Shown here in pieces: positions 14,478 to 18,898 of a stretch of DNA of 18,898 nucleotides. Under the pieces are notes generated by a model, which ran no database searches, had not been told where the DNA came from, and saw nothing but the letters and a program-made list of their open reading frames with translations. A program made the position numbers and the translations under genes. Every line of letters starts with the position of its first letter. Within the stretch, counting starts at the first letter, position 1. Source of the stretch: Treponema sp. (GTDB lineage: Bacteria > Spirochaetota > Spirochaetia > Treponematales > Treponemataceae); assembly GCA_016293645.1 (NCBI GenBank), contig JAEDDW010000031.1:1-18898 (forward strand), written 5' to 3'.

Positions 14478-15824
14478 ATGTTTGCACCATTTGATGAGGC
14501 AGAAGCTTATAAGATCTGCAAAAAAATCATGAGTCTTCTTGATGAAAAAAAAATTACTCTGGAACATACAGGACGCATCAGTCAGGAACGTGCAGACAAT
14601 GGAATCATGATAGGCACGTGCCTTGCAAAAAATGCAGACGGTGAAACTGTCTTGCTTTACACGGTGTCGGGCAATTCAAGAAAAATTATTGATGAAAATG
14701 ATCTTACAGGCGGAACATTCATAGCTCCCATTGTTTCGACAGAATCGATCAATGAAGTCCTGAGATTCAATGATGCTGAAATCCACCGATTGACTGACGA
14801 AATAAATCGTGAACCAGACACCGCCCACAGGACAGCTTTGAAACTTCAGCGTGAAAAACTGACGACCGAATCTCTTGCTAAAGTCCATGATCTTTATTCT
14901 TTTCATTGCTCCGACGGAACTGCAAAAGCGCTTAAAGAAATCTGTGCAGCTACTGACAGAGGACGTTTGCCACCTACAGGAACAGGTGACTGTTGTGCTC
15001 CAAAATTACTCGACCATTGCTATAAAAATGCTCTCCTGCCTGTAAGTATGTGTGAAGTTTATTATGGTAATGACAGCGGAACCAAAAAGGCCGGAAAAAT
15101 CTACGGTCCATGTGATGAACGCTGTGGAATCATTCTTCCAGAAATTCTTGGCCTTAAGATTCTTTACCGCGATGAAGATATTGTTGTGGTAGACAAACAA
15201 AGTGGCCTTCTGAGTGTCCCAGGTCGTGGCCCTGAAAAGATTGATTCCGTGGAAACCAGGTTCCGTAGAATTTATGGAGATGCAGTTGAAATAAGGCAGC
15301 CTGCCGTTCATCGTCTTGATATGGAAACAAGCGGAATCATGATTCTTGCTTTTAAAAAGGAAACACACCGTGAGATGAATATGGCCTTTGAACGCGGAGA
15401 TGTGCAGAAAGAATATGTCGCTCTTCTTGATGGTGTTCTTGCAAAAAAAAGGATTCCAGACCATGGCCAGAATGAATTGTATTTCCGCCTTGATGTGGAT
15501 AACCGGCCTCATCAGATATGGGATGAAGTGTATGGTAAAAAGGCAATTACCGAATGGAATGTTCTTGATGTTGAAAAATATACAGCACCTGACGGAAGCT
15601 GTCGTGATGTGACAAGAATCCAATACATTCCCCACACTGGGCGGACACATCAGCTTCGTCTTGTTTCTGCCGACAGCCATGGATTTGGAATGCCCATCAT
15701 CGGTGATACGCTCTACGGACGTTGTGAGCCGGGCGAACGCTTGATGCTGCACGCAAAAAAAATCACCTTCCCGCACCCAAGAACAGGGGAGAAGGTGACC
15801 TTTGAATGTAAGGAACCTTTTTAG
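14478..15824 (+). CDS. Long RluA-family RNA pseudouridine synthase with extra N-terminal domain
   Basis: 448 residues from the ATG at 14478. An in-frame ATG at 14442 is possible, and the open frame extends to 14109 without coding character. The C-terminal ~225 residues are a RluA-type synthase with HRLDMETSG and catalytic Asp281, plus TGRTHQLRLV and a GDTLYG segment. Such enzymes turn uridine to pseudouridine in 23S rRNA and/or tRNA. The N-terminal ~225 residues are an added domain. Part of it, LPPTGTGDCCAPKLL (164-178) followed by PCDERCGIILPEIL (211-224), resembles the extension of long RluA proteins I recall from Bacteroidetes. Cys172, Cys173, Cys192, Cys212 and Cys216 could form a metal site, which is an inference. 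Residues ~100-135 look like a charged coiled coil. A likely leaderless start is set by TATACT six bases upstream. Confidence 0.85.
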   Translation: MFAPFDEAEAYKICKKIMSLLDEKKITLEHTGRISQERADNGIMIGTCLAKNADGETVLLYTVSGNSRKIIDENDLTGGTFIAPIVSTESINEVLRFNDAEIHRLTDEINREPDTAHRTALKLQREKLTTESLAKVHDLYSFHCSDGTAKALKEICAATDRGRLPPTGTGDCCAPKLLDHCYKNALLPVSMCEVYYGNDSGTKKAGKIYGPCDERCGIILPEILGLKILYRDEDIVVVDKQSGLLSVPGRGPEKIDSVETRFRRIYGDAVEIRQPAVHRLDMETSGIMILAFKKETHREMNMAFERGDVQKEYVALLDGVLAKKRIPDHGQNELYFRLDVDNRPHQIWDEVYGKKAITEWNVLDVEKYTAPDGSCRDVTRIQYIPHTGRTHQLRLVSADSHGFGMPIIGDTLYGRCEPGERLMLHAKKITFPHPRTGEKVTFECKEPF

Positions 15825-15850
15825 TTCTTGCCAGTTAAGCAAATGTAATC

Positions 15851-16005
15851 GTGGATCGCCGCGTCATTTCATTCCTCGCGATGACGCTGTATGTGTCATT
15901 GTCTCGCCCGGAACAGACTCGTCATTGCGAGCCCGGAACAGACTCGTCATTGCGAGCCCGGAACAGACTCGTCATTGCGAGCCCGGAACGGGCGAAGCAA
16001 TCCAC
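15851..16005. repeat. Composite intergenic repeat with inverted ends, between convergent genes
   Basis: The ends are inverted repeats: GTGGATCGC (15851-15859) against GCAATCCAC (15997-16005), eight of nine paired. Just inside, GCGTCAT (15861-15867) pairs with ATGACGC (15881-15887). On the right, GCCCG (15981-15985) pairs with CGGGC (15989-15993). The core words (GTCATTGCGAG, CGAAGCAATCC) match a class of dispersed intergenic repeats known in many bacteria (from memory). It fills nearly all of the 184-base gap after the RluA-type gene and ends four bases before the ychF stop codon. It may serve as transcript end for both genes. Confidence 0.85.
15911..15985 (+). repeat. Three exact 25-bp tandem repeats
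   Basis: Identical 25-base units start at 15911, 15936 and 15961; each runs GAACAGACTC, GTCATTGCGA, GCCCG. They expand the right half of the composite element. A partial unit (TCGCCCG) precedes them and the palindrome GCCCGGAACGGGC follows. There are no spacers, so it is not a CRISPR array. The exact identity points to recent slippage or duplication, and the copy number may vary between strains. Confidence 0.95.
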
Positions 16006-16008
16006 TTA

Positions 16009-17139
16009 TTAAACATTGAACTTAAAGAAAAGAACGTCGCCGTCCTGAACAACGTATTCCTTTCCTTCCTGACGGTACTTGCCTGCAGCTTTGATTGCAG
16101 CCTCTGACTTGTACTCGCGCAGGTCGTCAACTGTGTATGCTTCAGCTTTGATGAATCCCTTCTCAAAGTCTGTGTGGATTACACCTGCAGCCTGAGGAGC
16201 CTTGTCGCCAGCGTGGATTGTCCATGCACGGCATTCATCTGCTCCGCCTGTGAAGAATGTACGGAGTCCCATCAGATGGTAAACAGTGCGTGCAAGAACT
16301 GTAAGTCCAGATTCCTTGAGGCCGACTGAATCCATGAATTCCTTGCGGTCATTTTCATCAGTAATGTCAGAAAGATCAGACTCAAATTTTCCACAGATTA
16401 CGATTACTTCAGATTTCTGTTCTGCGGCGAATTTTTTTACTGTCTCAACGTACTTGTTTGTTCCGCTTTCGATTGTATCTTCGTCGATGTTGCAGACATA
16501 AACCTGCGGCTTGATTGTCAAAAGGTGAAGTTCGTAGACTGCTGCCTTTTCTTCATCTGTAAGTTCTGCCATGCGTGCGCATTTTCCGTCTTCAAGCAAG
16601 GGTTTGATTTTTTCTACTGCGCTGAAGTATGGAGCAAGGCGTTTTTCTTCATCCTTTCCAAGTGCGCGGATCTGCTTTGTAACTTTTTCTGCGTGCTTGT
16701 TGATTGTATCAAGGTCAGCCTGGGCAAGTTCAAAGTCGATTGTAAGGATGTCGCTTTCAGGATCAATCGGTGCATCTGTCTTTGCATCTTCGCGGACGTG
16801 CTGGATATCCGGATTGTCAAAGCAGCGTACAACGTGAGCAATTACTGCTGTCTCGCGGATGTTTGCAAGGAATTTGTTTCCAAGACCTTCGCCCTGGCTT
16901 GCACCCTTGATGAGTCCTGCGATGTCTACAAAGTCAACAGTTGCAGGAATCTTCTTTTTTGGTTCAAAAATAGAACACATGAAGTCAAGACGTTCATCAG
17001 GGAGATCAACGATACCAACGTTTGGATCGATTGTACAGAATGGATAGTTTGCTGCTTCTGCCGGTGCCTTTGTAAGAGCACTGAAAATTGTTGACTTTCC
17101 AACATTTGGAAGTCCGACGATACCGCATGTAAGTTTCAT
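16009..17139 (-). CDS. ychF: Redox/translation-associated GTPase-family ATPase YchF
   Basis: 376 residues (E. coli YchF has 363). It is an Obg-family P-loop protein that hydrolyses ATP rather than GTP and binds ribosomes; it is linked to stress and translation control. The N-terminal G domain has GLPNVGKS (9-16), DIAGLIKGAS (72-81) and, in place of NKxD, NIDE (217-220), the change linked to ATP preference. A coiled-coil insertion (~140-200) and a C-terminal TGS domain (~290-376, ending VVQDGDVLFFKFNV) complete the family layout. It starts one base after the sulP stop, with AGGAG inside the end of sulP about ten bases upstream, so it is the second gene of a sulP-ychF operon. The stop codon abuts the composite repeat. 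Confidence 0.96.
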   Translation of the reverse strand: MKLTCGIVGLPNVGKSTIFSALTKAPAEAANYPFCTIDPNVGIVDLPDERLDFMCSIFEPKKKIPATVDFVDIAGLIKGASQGEGLGNKFLANIRETAVIAHVVRCFDNPDIQHVREDAKTDAPIDPESDILTIDFELAQADLDTINKHAEKVTKQIRALGKDEEKRLAPYFSAVEKIKPLLEDGKCARMAELTDEEKAAVYELHLLTIKPQVYVCNIDEDTIESGTNKYVETVKKFAAEQKSEVIVICGKFESDLSDITDENDRKEFMDSVGLKESGLTVLARTVYHLMGLRTFFTGGADECRAWTIHAGDKAPQAAGVIHTDFEKGFIKAEAYTVDDLREYKSEAAIKAAGKYRQEGKEYVVQDGDVLFFKFNV

Positions 17140-17140
17140 G

Positions 17141-18847
17141 TTAGTTTGCTCCTGTTACTGCCTTTGCTCTTTCGAGGGCTGCGTTGATGTTGGCGCAGAT
17201 GTTTTCCTTGCCAAGTTTTTCTGTCATGCCGGTCTTTTCGCAAAGCAAGAACGGCTGTGTATGGATTCCGCTTAAGATGATTGTGATGCCTTTTCTATCG
17301 CATGCTGCCTTTGCCTGCTCAAGTGCCTGGATTCCGCCTGCATCAAGATAGATCAGATTGCGCATACGGAAGATGATGGCCTTGCAGTCAGAACCTGCAC
17401 GCTCAAGGGCATATTCAAATTTTCTGACAGTTCCAAAGAAGAGGGAACCTTCGATTTCATAGACCATGACACCCTTTGGAAGGTCAATGGTTTCTGTAGA
17501 TCCGTCACCCTTGATTCCGGTAACGATTGTAGAGTTTCCAGTTTCAACTTCAGAAAGGTCGATGATCTTCTTGATGAAGAAGAATGCTGCGATGATAAGA
17601 CCAACACCGATTGCGTAAGTAAGATCAACAAATACAGTGATGAGGAATGTAGCTGCAAGAACCGTGATGTCCGATTTCTGTCCCTTGAGAAGCTTGCGGA
17701 TGGAAGGAATACCAGCCATGTTCCATGCAACCTGAATCAAGACTGCCGCAAGGGCTGCCATTGGAATGTATTCAACGTATTTGCCAAAGAAGATCATGAT
17801 GAGGAGAAGCACGATGGCGTGGATGATTCCGGCTACAGGAGTACGTCCTCCGTTGTTGATGTTTGTAGCTGTACGTGCGATGGCACCAGTTGCAGGAAGT
17901 CCACCAAAGAGTGGTGAAAGAATATTTGCGATTCCTTGACCGATAAGTTCGTTGTTTGAGTCGTGCTTTGCACCGATCATACCGTCAGCGACAACTGCGG
18001 AAAGAAGTGATTCGATGGCAGCAAGAATGGCAATGGAAACTGCAGTCGGGAAGACAGTCTTGATCGTCATGAAACTGAAGTCCGGTGCCTTAGGTGATGG
18101 CAGACTTGATGGAATCTTGTAGCGGTCTCCGATGAGGGTTGTTTCAAATCCGCATGTCCTGCTGAGAATGAGATGGATCACCGTAGCTGCGATGATCACG
18201 ATGAGGGATCCAGGAATCTTCTTTGTAACCTTTGGCCACATGAAAAGGGCTGCAAGTGAAACGACTGCCATGATTGTTGTGTATGCATCGATGGTGTTGA
18301 AAATCTGTGAGTAGGCGATCATCTTCTGGTGGAATTCACCAGGCATCTTTTCAAACTTTTCTCCAAGAATCATGACCGGGTTTGATGCTGTGATTGGAGC
18401 GAGTCCAAAGAAGTCGCCGATCTGACCGCTTGCGATTGTAACTGCGATTCCTGCTGTGAAGCCGACAACAATTGTATATGGAATGAACTTTACAAGGCCT
18501 CCCATCTTGAATGCACCAAGAAGGATGAGGAGAATTCCAGCAATTACCGTTGCCGTGGCAAGTCCTCCAACACCAAGCTGAGGGTTGTTGACGATTGCAT
18601 AGATGATTACAGTGAATGCACCTGTTGGGCCACCGATCTGACATCTTGTTCCGCCGAATGCTGCGATACAGAATCCTGCGATGATGGCTGTGTAAAGACC
18701 TGTTTCAGGAGAGCATCCTGAAGCAATGGCAAATGCGATGGAAAGTGGAAGTGCCACGATTCCGACGATGATACCTGCGATGGCGTCTTTTGCAAAAGCT
18801 GCGCCCGAGTATCCTTTCAATGTGTTAAGTAACTCTGGTTTATACAT
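17141..18847 (-). CDS. SulP-family anion permease with STAS domain
   Basis: 568 residues from the ATG at 18847 (MYKPELLNTLKGYS). A GTG at 18865 is an alternative that would add six residues. It is an inner-membrane anion transporter of the SulP/SLC26 type. The transport domain carries the family opening DAIAGIIVGIVALPLSIAFAIASG and GGPTGAFTV, then many hydrophobic helices and GGLPATGAIARTATNINNG near the second repeat. The C-terminal ~120 residues are a STAS domain (GSLFFGTVRKFEYAL, then YLDAGGIQALEQ). The usual phosphorylatable Ser/Thr of the STAS DSSG loop reads DAGG. Substrates in the family include sulfate, bicarbonate and dicarboxylates; sequence alone does not settle this. No cysteine or sulfate genes adjoin it. 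ychF follows after one base. Confidence 0.93.
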   Translation of the reverse strand: MYKPELLNTLKGYSGAAFAKDAIAGIIVGIVALPLSIAFAIASGCSPETGLYTAIIAGFCIAAFGGTRCQIGGPTGAFTVIIYAIVNNPQLGVGGLATATVIAGILLILLGAFKMGGLVKFIPYTIVVGFTAGIAVTIASGQIGDFFGLAPITASNPVMILGEKFEKMPGEFHQKMIAYSQIFNTIDAYTTIMAVVSLAALFMWPKVTKKIPGSLIVIIAATVIHLILSRTCGFETTLIGDRYKIPSSLPSPKAPDFSFMTIKTVFPTAVSIAILAAIESLLSAVVADGMIGAKHDSNNELIGQGIANILSPLFGGLPATGAIARTATNINNGGRTPVAGIIHAIVLLLIMIFFGKYVEYIPMAALAAVLIQVAWNMAGIPSIRKLLKGQKSDITVLAATFLITVFVDLTYAIGVGLIIAAFFFIKKIIDLSEVETGNSTIVTGIKGDGSTETIDLPKGVMVYEIEGSLFFGTVRKFEYALERAGSDCKAIIFRMRNLIYLDAGGIQALEQAKAACDRKGITIILSGIHTQPFLLCEKTGMTEKLGKENICANINAALERAKAVTGAN

Positions 18848-18856
18848 AGTGCGCGT

Positions 18857-18885
18857 ATTATGCACCTTTTATAGAAAATAAACAA
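18857..18885 (-). promoter_or_regulatory. Candidate promoter of sulP-ychF
   Basis: On the minus strand: TTGTTT (18885-18880), a 17-base spacer and CATAAT (18862-18857). The start of transcription would fall only about three bases before the ATG at 18847, so the leader would be almost absent. It overlaps the alternative GTG start at 18865, which argues for the ATG. Confidence 0.45.
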
Positions 18886-18898
18886 TAAATGGCGAAAG

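Noticed and set aside
14388..14567. 60-residue extension of the TrmN6-like protein
   Set aside because: It overlaps the RluA-type gene and the perfect extended -10, and the family N-terminus fits the ATG at 14387.
15911..15985. CRISPR array
   Set aside because: The three 25-bp units are directly adjacent with no spacers, and no cas gene is present.
16525..17094. 189-residue open frame on the plus strand inside ychF
   Set aside because: It is antisense to the clearly conserved ychF coding frame and cysteine/phenylalanine-rich in the manner of a shadow frame.
18848..18865. GTG start for sulP at 18865
   Set aside because: It falls inside the best promoter candidate and adds six residues not typical of the family; the ATG at 18847 gives a standard N-terminus.

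Overview
The window reads as a chromosomal segment of a Treponema-like spirochaete. This is inferred from the gene set (a BMP/TmpC-type lipoprotein, a PilZ protein, several signal-peptide and lipoprotein genes, a MetA-type homoserine acyltransferase), moderate base composition and gene style. The genus is a judgement, not a database result. No phage, insertion sequence, CRISPR array, tRNA or rRNA was found. There is no gene-free stretch longer than about 220 bases.

Left part (1-5325, all + strand): the 3' part of ilvD, a gap packed with nested palindromes, the manganese exporter mntP, a small exported protein with a strong terminator, then a promoter driving ilvB-pilZ-rlmM-like. In that last operon each stop codon overlaps the next start. 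IlvD and IlvB belong to branched-chain amino acid synthesis. No regulatory small subunit (ilvN/ilvH) is seen next to ilvB.

Middle part (5326-13613): metA on the minus strand faces the previous operon across a long imperfect hairpin. A perfect 11-bp dyad separates metA from a divergent four-gene operon: an alpha/beta-hydrolase that has lost its whole catalytic triad, a U32 peptidase-family (tRNA/rRNA hydroxylation-like) protein, a predicted outer-membrane barrel, and a metallophosphoesterase lipoprotein. A RelA/SpoT homologue follows, with an intact synthetase domain, an apparently ruined hydrolase domain and no C-terminal ACT domain. A BMP-family nucleoside-binding lipoprotein lies 12 nt behind it.

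Right part (13614-18898): a TrmN6-like tRNA methyltransferase (-) and a long RluA-type pseudouridine synthase (+) diverge from a 90-bp gap. The RluA gene converges on a sulP-ychF operon (-) across a complex repeat with terminal inverted repeats and three 25-bp tandem units.

The most unusual feature is transcriptional. Several genes at the head of transcripts (metA, the dead hydrolase, trmN6-like, rluA-like, probably relA) have no Shine-Dalgarno sequence and carry a -10 element only 6-7 bases before the ATG. That is what leaderless transcription predicts. In three of them the element is an extended -10, TGCTAYAAT. Genes inside operons instead use stop/start overlaps or a good ribosome binding site. 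No clearly new defence or mobile system was found. The best candidates for new biology are the leaderless promoter class, the triad-less hydrolase and the modified RelA/SpoT protein.
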